From assembly GCA_002314605.1 (NCBI GenBank), contig DCGO01000025.1, forward strand, positions 1-27,031: DNA of 27,031 nt, given 5' to 3'. This document shows positions 16,714-26,151 of the stretch, one piece after another (position 1 is the first letter of the stretch; each line of letters begins with the position of its first letter). The notes below the pieces were generated by a model. That model searched no databases, was not told the origin of the DNA, and saw only the letters and a program-made list of their open reading frames with translations. The position numbers and the translations under genes are program-made. This DNA is from Lentisphaeria bacterium UBA1776. GTDB taxonomy: Bacteria > Verrucomicrobiota > Lentisphaeria > Victivallales > Victivallaceae.

Positions 16714-18186
16714 TTATCCAAGTTTGGCCAATGCCAGATCGTAACGGCGGAGGGACTCCTCTTTCCCGAGGATCTCCATGATCTCGCCGGGACCGCCGGG
16801 AGTGGCCAGAAGGCCGGAAACGGCGATCCTGACCGGCCACATGGGAAGGCCCAGCTTGCAGGAGCGCTTTTCCGCACATTTTGACAATATGGCGTTGATG
16901 GCGGCGGTATTCCAGTCTTGCAGACCGGCAAATTCCGGCTGAAGTTCCGAGAGGATCTCCCGGGCCAGATCAGGATTGCATTTGCTTTTTTTGTTGGTGA
17001 AAAATTCGACGCCGTAATCCGGAAGTTCCCGCAGGAACGCGATCTTTCCGGGGATCTCGTCCAGCTTGCCCACCCGCTGCTGCAGGAGCGGGGCGATGAT
17101 GTTCCATTTTGCTTCCAATGTCGTCCCCGCCACGCCGGCGAAGGGCAGGGCGGCGGCGGCAAAGGCTTCCGGGGGCATGGCTTTCAGGTATTCTGCATTC
17201 ATCCACAGAAGTTTGTCATAGTCAAAGACTGCCGGAGCCCTGTTCAGTCCTTCGACCTTGAAGGCCGTAATAAGTTCGGGGAGGGTGAAGATTTCCCGGT
17301 CATTTTTGGGCGACCAGCCCAGGAGGGCGATGTAGTTGATGACCGCTTCGGGCAAATAGCCCTCCTGCATCAGGTTCTCGAAGCTCACCGACCCGTGACG
17401 CTTGGAGAGTTTGGCGATGTTGCCTTCCGCATCCCGGCCCATAATGAGGGGGAGGTGGACGTAGTTCGGGATCTCCCAGCCGAAAGCCCGGTAGAGCATG
17501 TTGTATTTCGGGGTGCTTGCCAGATATTCCGCGCCCCGGACCACATGGGTGATGTGCATCAGGTGGTCGTCGATGACATTGGCAAAATTGTAGGTGGGCA
17601 TGCCGTCCTGCTTGATGAGGATCTGGTCATCCAGCACGTCATTACCGATCTCGATATGGCCGAATACGGCGTCATCGTAAGCAGTGGCGGCATCTGCGGT
17701 ACGGTCGATCTTCTGCCGGATCACATACGGGGTTCCGGCTGCCAGCTTTGCGGTCACAGCTTCCGGGGCCAGGTCCCGGCAGTGACCGGGGCAGCCTTCG
17801 GCGACATTGGCGGGGGCTGCATCGGCGGCGGGCTCTTCGGTCTTCTCACAGAAACAGTAGTAGGCCGCCCCTTTCCGGACCAGTTCTTCGGCGTAAGGCA
17901 AATACAGGTGTTTGCGCTGACTCTGGACGTAGGGGCCGAAGCCTCCGTCCCTGTCGGGACCCTCATCGTGGATGAGCCCGGCTCTGGCCAGCGTGGCGTA
18001 GATCACCTCCGTGGCACCTTCCACATAGCGGGCCTGATCGGTGTCTTCAATGCGGAGGACGAAGGTCCCCCCCCGAGACTTGGCCAGAAGAAAGCTGTAC
18101 AGTGCCGTCCGCAGATTTCCCACATGCATAAATCCGGTTGGACTGGGGGCAAAACGTGTCCGGACCGTTGCTGCATTTGCATCCAT
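16714..18186 (-). CDS. gltX: Glutamyl-tRNA synthetase
   Basis: The 490-residue class I synthetase charges tRNA-Glu. The HIGH-type motif is PSPTGFMHVGN (15-24) and the KMSKS-type motif is KLSKRHG (259-265). LRIEDTD and GAAYYCFC are typical of bacterial GluRS. A probable zinc site is present (Cys111-x-Cys113 with Cys132-x3-Cys136), as in the E. coli enzyme. The C-terminal anticodon-binding region is full length. The ATG at 18186 is preferred, with AGGAG 8 bases upstream, and gives MDANAATVRTRFAPSPTG. An in-frame ATG at 18207 touches a GC-rich hairpin (18209-18226) and adds seven unconserved residues. It leads the gltX-ClC-pyrF-der-tatD run. Confidence 0.96.
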   Translation of the reverse strand: MDANAATVRTRFAPSPTGFMHVGNLRTALYSFLLAKSRGGTFVLRIEDTDQARYVEGATEVIYATLARAGLIHDEGPDRDGGFGPYVQSQRKHLYLPYAEELVRKGAAYYCFCEKTEEPAADAAPANVAEGCPGHCRDLAPEAVTAKLAAGTPYVIRQKIDRTADAATAYDDAVFGHIEIGNDVLDDQILIKQDGMPTYNFANVIDDHLMHITHVVRGAEYLASTPKYNMLYRAFGWEIPNYVHLPLIMGRDAEGNIAKLSKRHGSVSFENLMQEGYLPEAVINYIALLGWSPKNDREIFTLPELITAFKVEGLNRAPAVFDYDKLLWMNAEYLKAMPPEAFAAAALPFAGVAGTTLEAKWNIIAPLLQQRVGKLDEIPGKIAFLRELPDYGVEFFTNKKSKCNPDLAREILSELQPEFAGLQDWNTAAINAILSKCAEKRSCKLGLPMWPVRIAVSGLLATPGGPGEIMEILGKEESLRRYDLALAKLG

Positions 18187-18208
18187 TTTTTCGACTCCTG
18201 TTTTCATA

Positions 18209-18226
18209 AGCCGGCCTCAACCGGCT
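18209..18226 (-). other. Small GC-rich hairpin in the gltX leader
   Basis: A perfect inverted repeat AGCCGG-6 bases-CCGGCT lies in the 5' leader of gltX, about 22 bases upstream of the preferred ATG. It would mask the alternative ATG at 18207. It has no adjacent T-run on the minus strand, so it is not a normal intrinsic terminator. It could modulate gltX translation or be incidental. Confidence 0.35.
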
Positions 18227-18252
18227 GTTTTCAGTAAAAAAAAGCGTTGTAT

Positions 18253-18280
18253 AATATACAGGAATTTCCCGGAATTTCAA
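18253..18280 (-). promoter_or_regulatory. Sigma-70-type promoter of the gltX operon
   Basis: On the minus strand TTGAAA (18275-18280), a 16-base spacer and TATATT (18253-18258) lie about 65 bases before the gltX ATG. The -35 box begins 5 bases after the T-run of the groEL terminator, so the two transcription units abut cleanly. Confidence 0.68.
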
Positions 18281-18285
18281 CAGAG

Positions 18286-18323
18286 AAAAAAGCGCCCCGC
18301 TCCGGATCGGAACAGGACGCTTT
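18286..18323 (-). terminator. Strong intrinsic terminator after groEL
   Basis: The minus-strand RNA forms a 16-bp stem (arms at 18308-18323 and 18289-18304) with a 3-base loop. Thirteen pairs are Watson-Crick and three are G-U by my hand pairing. A run of six T begins in the end of the stem and continues past it. It lies about 60 bases after the groEL stop and ends the dnaK-groES-groEL unit. Confidence 0.85.
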
Positions 18324-18334
18324 GTCTCAAGATA

Positions 18335-18363
18335 CTTTTCCGGCGGAATTCCCGCCGGAAAAG
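18335..18363 (-). other. Perfect 12-bp hairpin between groEL and its terminator
   Basis: CTTTTCCGGCGG, five loop bases, then CCGCCGGAAAAG form a perfect inverted repeat 22 bases after the groEL stop codon. No T-run follows on either strand, so it is more likely an mRNA 3'-end stabilising structure or an auxiliary pause hairpin than the terminator itself. Confidence 0.7.
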
Positions 18364-18384
18364 TCCGGTTTGGCCGGTGATGGA

Positions 18385-20016
<1,632 letters not shown>

Positions 20017-20053
20017 AATAATCAAATCTCCTTATTATTGTTTTTTCAGTTCT

Positions 20054-20350
20054 TCAGCCCACGATGGCGAGGATGTCATCCTGCCCGACGACTTTGTATT
20101 CCTTGTCGCCGACCTTGACTTCGGTCCCGCCGTAACGGCTGGTCAGGACCACATCGCCGACTTTCACGTCGAACGGGATCTTCTTGCCGTTGTCGTCGAT
20201 CTTGCCGGTGCCCAGCGCGATGACGGTGTATTCCTGGGGTTTCTCCTTGGCCGAATCCGGGATCAGGATGCCGCCCTTCATCTCTTCGGCATTTTCTTTG
20301 ATCTCCAGCAGGACACGATCGCCCAGGGGTTTGATGTTGCACTTTGCCAT
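20054..20350 (-). CDS. groS: Co-chaperonin GroES (10 kDa)
   Basis: The 98-residue lid protein of the GroEL folding cage has the family landmarks: IKPLGDRVLLEI at the start, the mobile loop KGGILIPDSAKEKPQ, and GDVVLTSRYGGTEVK followed by DILAIVG at the end. The ATG at 20350 has AAGGAG 8 bases upstream. It lies 82 bases after dnaK. That gap contains no recognisable promoter, terminator or CIRCE, so it is probably transcribed from the dnaK promoter. Confidence 0.97.
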   Translation of the reverse strand: MAKCNIKPLGDRVLLEIKENAEEMKGGILIPDSAKEKPQEYTVIALGTGKIDDNGKKIPFDVKVGDVVLTSRYGGTEVKVGDKEYKVVGQDDILAIVG

Positions 20351-20432
20351 TTTGATTTCTCCTTTTTTGGGTTTATTAGAGGGTTGGTTTTACCATAAGA
20401 GCGACGCCGTACAGGTGCGGCTCCGCCGTTAT

Positions 20433-22352
20433 TTACTTCTGATCATCCACCACTTCGGCGTCCACAAAACCGTCATCAGGCTTTTTGCCGCCGTCCTGAG
20501 GGGGCGGAGGCGCTCCTGCTCCGGCATTGGCTCCGGGCTGTCCGCCGGCGGCCTGCTGGGCCTTGTAAACGGCCTCGCCGATCTTCATCAGGTTCTGTTC
20601 CAGCTCCTGCATGGCCGATTTCATGGCGGCAGTGTCGTCGGCGGAAATGGCTTTCTTGAGTTTCTCAATGCCGCCTGTCACAGGAGCGGTCAGATCTGCA
20701 GGGACCTTGTCCCCCAGTTCCTTCAGCTGTTTCTCGGTCTGATAGACCATGGCTTCGGCACGGTTTTTGGTCTCGATCCGATCCTTGACGGCCTTGTCGT
20801 CCGCCTCATGGGTCTTGGCCTCATTGACCATGCGGTCGATTTCCGAATCCGTAAGACCGCTGGAAGCGGTGATGGTGATATGCTGTTCCTTGCCGGTACC
20901 CTTGTCCTTGGCGGTGACGTTCAAGATACCGTTGGCATCGATGTCGAAGGTGACTTCGATCTGCGGCACTCCCCGGGGAGCCGGGGCTATGCCGTCGAGC
21001 TTGAAGCGGCCGATGGACTTGTTGTCACTTGCCATTTCACGCTCGCCCTGCAGCACATGAATTTCCACCGAAGGCTGATTGTCGCTGGCGGTGCTGAAGA
21101 CTTCGGTCTTCTTGGTGGGGATGGTGGTGTTCCGCGCGATCATCCGGGTGGTCACGCCGCCCAGAGTTTCGATCCCCAGAGAAAGCGGGGTCACGTCCAG
21201 AAGCAGCACATCGTTGACCTGCCCGCCCAGAACACCGCCCTGAATGGCGGCGCCGGTGGCCACGACTTCGTCCGGGTTCACGCCCTTGTGGGGCTCCTTG
21301 TGGAAGATCTCCTCCACGATGGACTGCACCCGGGGCATCCGGGTCATGCCGCCCACCAGAATGACTTCTTTGATGCCGGCATTGGACAGGCCCGCATCCC
21401 GCATGCAGTTTTCGCAGGGGATCTTGCTCCGGTCAAGGAGCTTGTCGCAGAGCTTCTCAAGCTGGGCGCGGGTCAAGGTGACATTCAAGTGCACCGGGCC
21501 GCTGGCATTCATGGAAATAAAGGGCAGATTGATGTCGGTGCTCATGCTGCTGGAGAGTTCGCACTTGGCTTTTTCAGCCTCGCTCTTCAGCCGCTGGAGG
21601 GCCTGAACATCCTTGCGCAGATCGATGCCGTTCTCCTTCTGGAACTCATCAGCCAGATATTCAATGATGGCCTGATCGAAATCGTCGCCGCCCAGATGGG
21701 TGTCGCCGTTGGTGGCCTTCACTTCAAACACGCCGTCGCCGATCTCCAGCACGGAGATATCGAAGGTACCGCCGCCCAGGTCATATACGGCCACGGTCTC
21801 ATCGGTCTTCTTGTCCAGACCGTAGGCCAGTGCCGCCGCCGTGGGCTCGTTGATGATCCGGAGGACCTCCAGTCCGGCGATCTTGCCGGCATCCTTGGTG
21901 GCCTGACGCTGGGAGTCGTTGAAATACGCCGGCACCGTGATGACCGCCTGAGTCACAGGTTCGCCCAGATATGCTTCCGCATCCGCTTTGAGTTTCTGCA
22001 GGATCATGGCGGAGATCTCCGGCGGGGAGTAGCGCTTGTCGCCGACTTCCACGTAGGCATCCCCGTTGGGGGCCTCTACGATCTTGTACGGCACCAGCTC
22101 CCGCTCGCGGCCCACTTCCGAGAACTTCCGGCCCATGAGACGTTTGATGGAATAAATGGTGTTGGTGGGGTTTGTGACTGCCTGGCGCTTGGCGGTCTGT
22201 CCCACCAGACGCTCACCGGATTTGGTGAAGGCCACGATGGACGGTGTGGTCCGGTTGCCTTCCGCATTCGGAATGACTTTTGCCTCTCCGTGTTCCATGA
22301 CCGCCACGCAGCTGTTGGTGGTCCCGAGGTCGATACCAATGATTTTTCCCAT
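20433..22352 (-). CDS. dnaK: Molecular chaperone DnaK (Hsp70)
   Basis: The 639-residue ATP-driven chaperone begins MGKIIGIDLGTTNSCVAVME and has the ATPase motifs VPAYFNDSQRQATKDAG, IINEPTAAALAYG and VYDLGGGTFDISVLE. The substrate-binding domain contains LLLDVTPLSLGIETLGG. A disordered tail ends DAEVVDDQK. The length is standard. The ATG at 22352 has GGAA about 9 bases upstream. grpE, dnaJ and hrcA are not adjacent; instead dnaK heads a dnaK-groES-groEL run. Upstream sits a consensus sigma-54 promoter and no sigma-70 pair as good. Confidence 0.98.
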   Translation of the reverse strand: MGKIIGIDLGTTNSCVAVMEHGEAKVIPNAEGNRTTPSIVAFTKSGERLVGQTAKRQAVTNPTNTIYSIKRLMGRKFSEVGRERELVPYKIVEAPNGDAYVEVGDKRYSPPEISAMILQKLKADAEAYLGEPVTQAVITVPAYFNDSQRQATKDAGKIAGLEVLRIINEPTAAALAYGLDKKTDETVAVYDLGGGTFDISVLEIGDGVFEVKATNGDTHLGGDDFDQAIIEYLADEFQKENGIDLRKDVQALQRLKSEAEKAKCELSSSMSTDINLPFISMNASGPVHLNVTLTRAQLEKLCDKLLDRSKIPCENCMRDAGLSNAGIKEVILVGGMTRMPRVQSIVEEIFHKEPHKGVNPDEVVATGAAIQGGVLGGQVNDVLLLDVTPLSLGIETLGGVTTRMIARNTTIPTKKTEVFSTASDNQPSVEIHVLQGEREMASDNKSIGRFKLDGIAPAPRGVPQIEVTFDIDANGILNVTAKDKGTGKEQHITITASSGLTDSEIDRMVNEAKTHEADDKAVKDRIETKNRAEAMVYQTEKQLKELGDKVPADLTAPVTGGIEKLKKAISADDTAAMKSAMQELEQNLMKIGEAVYKAQQAAGGQPGANAGAGAPPPPQDGGKKPDDGFVDAEVVDDQK

Positions 22353-22399
22353 AGTAACTGTTCCTTTCCGATTTTTTTTCTGTTACGCTGAGGGGTTAA

Positions 22400-22414
22400 G
22401 CAATTTTCGTGCCA
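22400..22414 (-). promoter_or_regulatory. Sigma-54 (-24/-12) promoter upstream of dnaK
   Basis: On the minus strand the sequence TGGCACGAAAATTGCT matches the RpoN consensus TGGCACG-N4-TTGCW at every defined base, with the required GG-N10-GC spacing (GG at 22413-22412, GC at 22401-22400). Transcription would start near 22388, about 36 bases before the dnaK ATG. Sigma-54 promoters need an AAA+ activator bound upstream, and candidate sites are present at 22456-22517. Confidence 0.75.
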
Positions 22415-22455
22415 AAGTGTTTTTCAGCTGTTTTTTCCGGGATGTCCGGTAGAAT

Positions 22456-22517
22456 TGTGACAAATTGGCACACTTCTTTTGTGACACGCCCGGTGTGACA
22501 CGGTTCTTTGCGTCACA
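22456..22517. promoter_or_regulatory. Cluster of TGTGACA motifs, candidate activator binding sites
   Basis: TGTGACA occurs at 22456-22462, 22480-22486 and 22494-22500, and an inverted copy (CGTCACA) at 22511-22517. The outer two lie within a perfect 9-base inverted repeat, AATTGTGAC and GTCACAATT. The cluster is about 70-130 bases upstream of the predicted dnaK start site, the usual range for sigma-54 enhancer sites. It also lies upstream of the divergent heparinase-like gene. Confidence 0.55.
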
Positions 22518-22542
22518 ATTTCAGATTTTCTTTTTCCGGAGT

Positions 22543-22570
22543 TTGTTTTTCCCGGGAATGGGGGTATATT
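22543..22570 (+). promoter_or_regulatory. Possible promoter of the heparinase-like gene
   Basis: TTGTTT (22543-22548), a 16-base spacer and TATATT (22565-22570) lie about 70 bases before ATG 22640. The -10 matches other promoters in the window; the -35 is weak, so an activator may help, possibly at the TGTGACA cluster just upstream. Confidence 0.4.
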
Positions 22571-22639
22571 GTGAAATGGTCCTCCCGGTACGCAGGGAGT
22601 CCGGTTTGCGGTTTCACTATTCTACATGGGGGATACGGA

Positions 22640-25600
22640 ATGATGTTTCGGAGATATTGGGTGCCGGTGCTGATGCTGGCGGCGGCAGTTCTGCCGTCCG
22701 GGAGCAGTGCTGCGGTGCCGGAAACGGGAAAAACGGGAAATCCCGGCGGTGCCGGTATGCTCAGCTCCCCGGTGATTGAGATTCTGGGCGCTCCTGCGCA
22801 GTTTGCCCCGGCCCGGGTGGAAAAACTCAACCCGGGGTTCCGTCTGAAGCGGGCAGAGGAGTCCCATGTCCGTAAAAGTGATCCCAAACCGGATGTGACC
22901 TTTCATGATATTGCAGTCCCTCGTGACGGAATTTACGATTTCCGCATGCAGGTCCGGAACGAAATCCCTGGAAGTTTCTGTCTTCTGAAACTTGCCGGAG
23001 AACCGTATCGGCGGATCGTTCTGGCCCGGGGGAGCTTTTCAGACGGGAGCCGCTGCATCGGGTTTCTGCCGCTGAAGAAGGGGAAAAATACCATCGGACT
23101 GGTCCTTCCGGAAGGAGGGGAGATCACGGCGCTGGATTGCCGTCCTGCCGGTACAGCAGAGCTCCCCCCCGAAGTCAAGTCGTTCAGAACCGGGTTGAGA
23201 CCTGCCGGGCGGCCCCGGCTGCTTTTGACTCCTCCCCGGCTGGAGCGTATCCGCAGAAATCTGAACGATCCGGAAATGCGGCGGGCTCTGATGCGGGTAT
23301 GCGACCGTGCCAGAGGCCGGTACGAACTGAAATTTGTTCCCGGCAGAGTGATGGAATTTCAGGCGGCTCTCCAAGAGAAACTCCTTGCACAGGCGTTCCT
23401 TGCACAGGTGGACCATGATCCGGAACTTTCCCGGAAAACTGCGCAGACCATGTTCCGTTACTTTTCGGAATTGAGCGGATTTCCGGGGACGGAACACTTC
23501 CGCGATATCGGCAGCGCCATTTTTGCGGCCGCCATCGTTTATGACTGGTGCTATCAGGATTTTTCGCCGGAAGAGCGGAAGCTCATGATCCGGAGTTTTT
23601 ACCGTCTGGCTGCCCGGATGGAAACGATGTGGCCCCCCTTCCGGATCCCGGTGACGGACGGTCCCGGCAATGAAGGGGCCGTCACCATTGCAGAACTGGC
23701 CTTCGGCGTGGCGTGTTATGAAGAGGACCCGGAACCGTTCCGGCTGGTCGCCTGCCGAGTGGAGCGTGAACTGGTCCCGCTTAAAGCATACGAGTACACA
23801 TCGCCGCTGCATCCCCAGGGGAGCGATTACGGTCCTGCCCGGCTGCGTGCGGATATTTTCTGTGCGGCGGTTCTGCGTATTGCCTGCGGCAAAGAGGTGT
23901 TTGACCGGAATATTTACAGCGTGCCCGCCTGCTTTCAGAAGCTGGATCTTCCGGGCAACGACTACTTCAAGGAAGGTGACCGCCGGGATCTCTCCCGGTC
24001 CCGGGATCTGGGCTGGTGTTTCCTTTTTGCCTGCGATGCGGTCCGGGATCCTGCGCTCAAGGGGTATTATCTGGGACTGGGGCTGGACCGGGAGGTGCCG
24101 CTTCTTCACATGCTTCTGAATGATCCGGGGCTGAAAGCCGTTCCTCCGGGGCTCCAGACGCTGCCGTGGAGCACATATTTCGGACCTTTCCACGGCTGTC
24201 TGCTGGCCCGGACGGGATTCAACAGCGACGAGGCTGCCGTGTACTGCATCGGCGGCCGCAGGCACAATGGCGGTCATGCACACTGCGATGCCGGGTCATT
24301 TCAGATCTATTACCGGGGGATGCTGGCTTCCGATATCGGGGAATACACCCTGCCGGGCAGTTGTTTCAACCGGCGTTCCATAGCCCACAACATGCTCCGG
24401 GTCTTCGACAGGGAAGAGACATCTGTCAAATCCGGCAATGACGGGGGATCCCGCCCTGTGAAGCACTCCGTGAAGTCGCCGGATGATTATGAATGGTCCC
24501 CGGAATTCAAATACGGGGAAAACCGCAGCATTTCCATCGGTCCGGACAAAATGCGTCCGGCATACAGCGTCATGGTTTCGGATCTTGCTTCCGCTTATTC
24601 CGGCAAGATCGGAAGCTATCTGCGTTTTTTTGTGTTTCTGAATCAGCATCAGGAGGGACAGCCGGCAAGTTTCATTGTGATGGACCTGGTGGAATCCTCC
24701 AAAGCGGAATTTCCGAAAATTTTTCAGATTTCCACCTTGCGGAAGCCGGAGATCAAAGCCGGGTTCATCGGATTGTCCACGGTTGACGGCGGCCGGGCGG
24801 ATGTGAATTTCTATCTCCCCCTTCATGCGAAGATCACCGGTTATGCCGGAAAGGATGCTCTGCGGAATCCGCTGACGGGATACACGGATCCTGTTTTATC
24901 CGTTTCCGGCGGTTCTGTCCGGTCGGTCCACCGGATCGAAGTGACTCCCTCCGTTTCGGACCGCTCCGACACTTTTCTTGCCCACTTCGGCATCCGTTCC
25001 GGCAAAGCGGACCCGCTGAAACAGGAATACACAGATCTGGGGAACGCCCACGGAATCCGTACCGGAAGATTTATGGTGATCCTCCCCAAAAAGGCGGAAT
25101 TCTTTCGAGAGCCTGTCCGGCTGACTGTGCCCTCCGGCGGACTGCAGGTGCTGTGCGTGTATCCGGCCCCGGGGCCGTGGCATGCCGGCGACCGGAATTT
25201 TACCGTCCGGAAGGGCGAAAATACGCTGTTCATGGATGCTCCGGCCGGAATTCTTGAGATCGTGCCGGGGCGTCAGGCCTGTGTGCCGGATTACCGGCCG
25301 CCGGAAAAATGCACGCCTCCGGAACCGGCTCAGATCCCCCGGATCCGCCGGGACGGCAAGGAGGTCCACGGCCGGGTGATTTTTGAAGGGGGGGGGCCGT
25401 ATCTCCCATACGAAAGTTTTCCGGAACTTCCGAAGTTGTCCGAGAATACTTCAGTTGTGAAATTTCACGGCATGAAAATTCCGGTGAAGCCGGCACTCCG
25501 GAGAATACACGGAGAGCTTTATGTCTCGGGAGCCTTTGCAGCCGGGCTCCTTCATTCCCGGCTTCAGACGGATTTTCTGACGGAGCGGGTGCACATGATC

Positions 25601-26005
25601 CGGCTCCCGAAAACGCTGCCGGCGGTGCCCGTTGCAGAGTCTCCCGTGTCGCCGGAAGATCTTATGTCCGCACTGTATCAGACCGGAAAAGACGGCTGGA
25701 ACGCTCCTTGGGACAAGGCCAGATTTTCGCTGATCTTTGACCGTGCAGTTATGCTCGGCGGAGTGGATATCACCTATCGAGGAGGCTCTGATCCGGGTCT
25801 TCCGGTGATGATCGAAGTCAGCGCCGACGGGGTCAATTTTCACAAAGTCTTTGCCGGGACAAGCAGTTCCGGGGAACGGGTTTCCGCATTCCGCTGGAAA
25901 CCTGAAAAAGTGCGCGTCCTCCGCTATCTCGGCAGCGATCCCGTCCGGAAAAAAAGGACCATTATTGAGCGGATCGACTTCCCGGAAGCAAAAGAACGGG
26001 AATAG
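22640..26005 (+). CDS. Secreted heparinase II/III-family polysaccharide lyase-like protein with discoidin-like C-terminus
   Basis: The 1121-residue protein begins with a signal peptide (MMFRRYWVPVLMLAAAVLPS then GSSAA). Residues about 60-180 look like a beta-rich carbohydrate-binding module. An alpha-helical toroid (about 190-500: LLTPPRLERIRRNLNDPEMR, IFAAAIVYDWCYQDFSPEER) precedes the heparinase II/III core with GGRRHNGGHAHCDAGSFQIY near 535-555 and SIAHNMLRV. Residues about 1025-1121 resemble an F5/8-type C (discoidin) domain (VDITYRGGSDPGLPVMIEVS, ERIDFPEA). Such enzymes cleave uronate-containing glycans by beta-elimination; the glycan is unknown. The ATG at 22640 has GGGGG 7 bases upstream; an open frame extends to 22508 but lacks a signal-peptide rationale. 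A nine-G run at 25388-25396 lies in the coding sequence. Confidence 0.85.
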   Translation: MMFRRYWVPVLMLAAAVLPSGSSAAVPETGKTGNPGGAGMLSSPVIEILGAPAQFAPARVEKLNPGFRLKRAEESHVRKSDPKPDVTFHDIAVPRDGIYDFRMQVRNEIPGSFCLLKLAGEPYRRIVLARGSFSDGSRCIGFLPLKKGKNTIGLVLPEGGEITALDCRPAGTAELPPEVKSFRTGLRPAGRPRLLLTPPRLERIRRNLNDPEMRRALMRVCDRARGRYELKFVPGRVMEFQAALQEKLLAQAFLAQVDHDPELSRKTAQTMFRYFSELSGFPGTEHFRDIGSAIFAAAIVYDWCYQDFSPEERKLMIRSFYRLAARMETMWPPFRIPVTDGPGNEGAVTIAELAFGVACYEEDPEPFRLVACRVERELVPLKAYEYTSPLHPQGSDYGPARLRADIFCAAVLRIACGKEVFDRNIYSVPACFQKLDLPGNDYFKEGDRRDLSRSRDLGWCFLFACDAVRDPALKGYYLGLGLDREVPLLHMLLNDPGLKAVPPGLQTLPWSTYFGPFHGCLLARTGFNSDEAAVYCIGGRRHNGGHAHCDAGSFQIYYRGMLASDIGEYTLPGSCFNRRSIAHNMLRVFDREETSVKSGNDGGSRPVKHSVKSPDDYEWSPEFKYGENRSISIGPDKMRPAYSVMVSDLASAYSGKIGSYLRFFVFLNQHQEGQPASFIVMDLVESSKAEFPKIFQISTLRKPEIKAGFIGLSTVDGGRADVNFYLPLHAKITGYAGKDALRNPLTGYTDPVLSVSGGSVRSVHRIEVTPSVSDRSDTFLAHFGIRSGKADPLKQEYTDLGNAHGIRTGRFMVILPKKAEFFREPVRLTVPSGGLQVLCVYPAPGPWHAGDRNFTVRKGENTLFMDAPAGILEIVPGRQACVPDYRPPEKCTPPEPAQIPRIRRDGKEVHGRVIFEGGGPYLPYESFPELPKLSENTSVVKFHGMKIPVKPALRRIHGELYVSGAFAAGLLHSRLQTDFLTERVHMIRLPKTLPAVPVAESPVSPEDLMSALYQTGKDGWNAPWDKARFSLIFDRAVMLGGVDITYRGGSDPGLPVMIEVSADGVNFHKVFAGTSSSGERVSAFRWKPEKVRVLRYLGSDPVRKKRTIIERIDFPEAKERE

Positions 26006-26052
26006 GGTACCGGAAATTTCCCGGAAAGTGATGATGAAAGGCTTTTCCCGGT

Positions 26053-26081
26053 TTGCAAGAAAGGCATTTCAATATTATTTT
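26053..26081 (+). promoter_or_regulatory. Possible promoter of the NfeD/flotillin genes
   Basis: TTGCAA (26053-26058), a 17-base spacer and TATTTT (26076-26081) lie about 70 bases before ATG 26152. The -10 is the same as in the flavin reductase promoter. The match at -35 is four of six. Confidence 0.45.
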
Positions 26082-26151
26082 AAAAGAGGAAAATCGGACG
26101 GCTGCATTTCCCAGGTAAGGGATCATGTCCGAAACTGCAGGGAGGATGGAT

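Noticed and set aside
14845..16884. Plus-strand open frame of 679 codons
   Set aside because: It is antisense to the ClC gene and the end of gltX, and its translation is rich in His, Gly and Arg with no domain pattern.
20184..22391. Plus-strand open frame of 735 codons
   Set aside because: It is antisense to dnaK, which is unmistakable; it has no recognisable motif of its own.
22464..22480. Second sigma-54-like site TTGGCACACTTCTTTTG on the plus strand
   Set aside because: The -24 half matches, but the base pair required at -12 (GC ten bases after GG) is TT here.
22353..22640. CIRCE (HrcA operator) upstream of dnaK
   Set aside because: I looked for TTAGCACTC-N9-GAGTGCTAA and found no convincing match; the nearest similarity belongs to the sigma-54 element.
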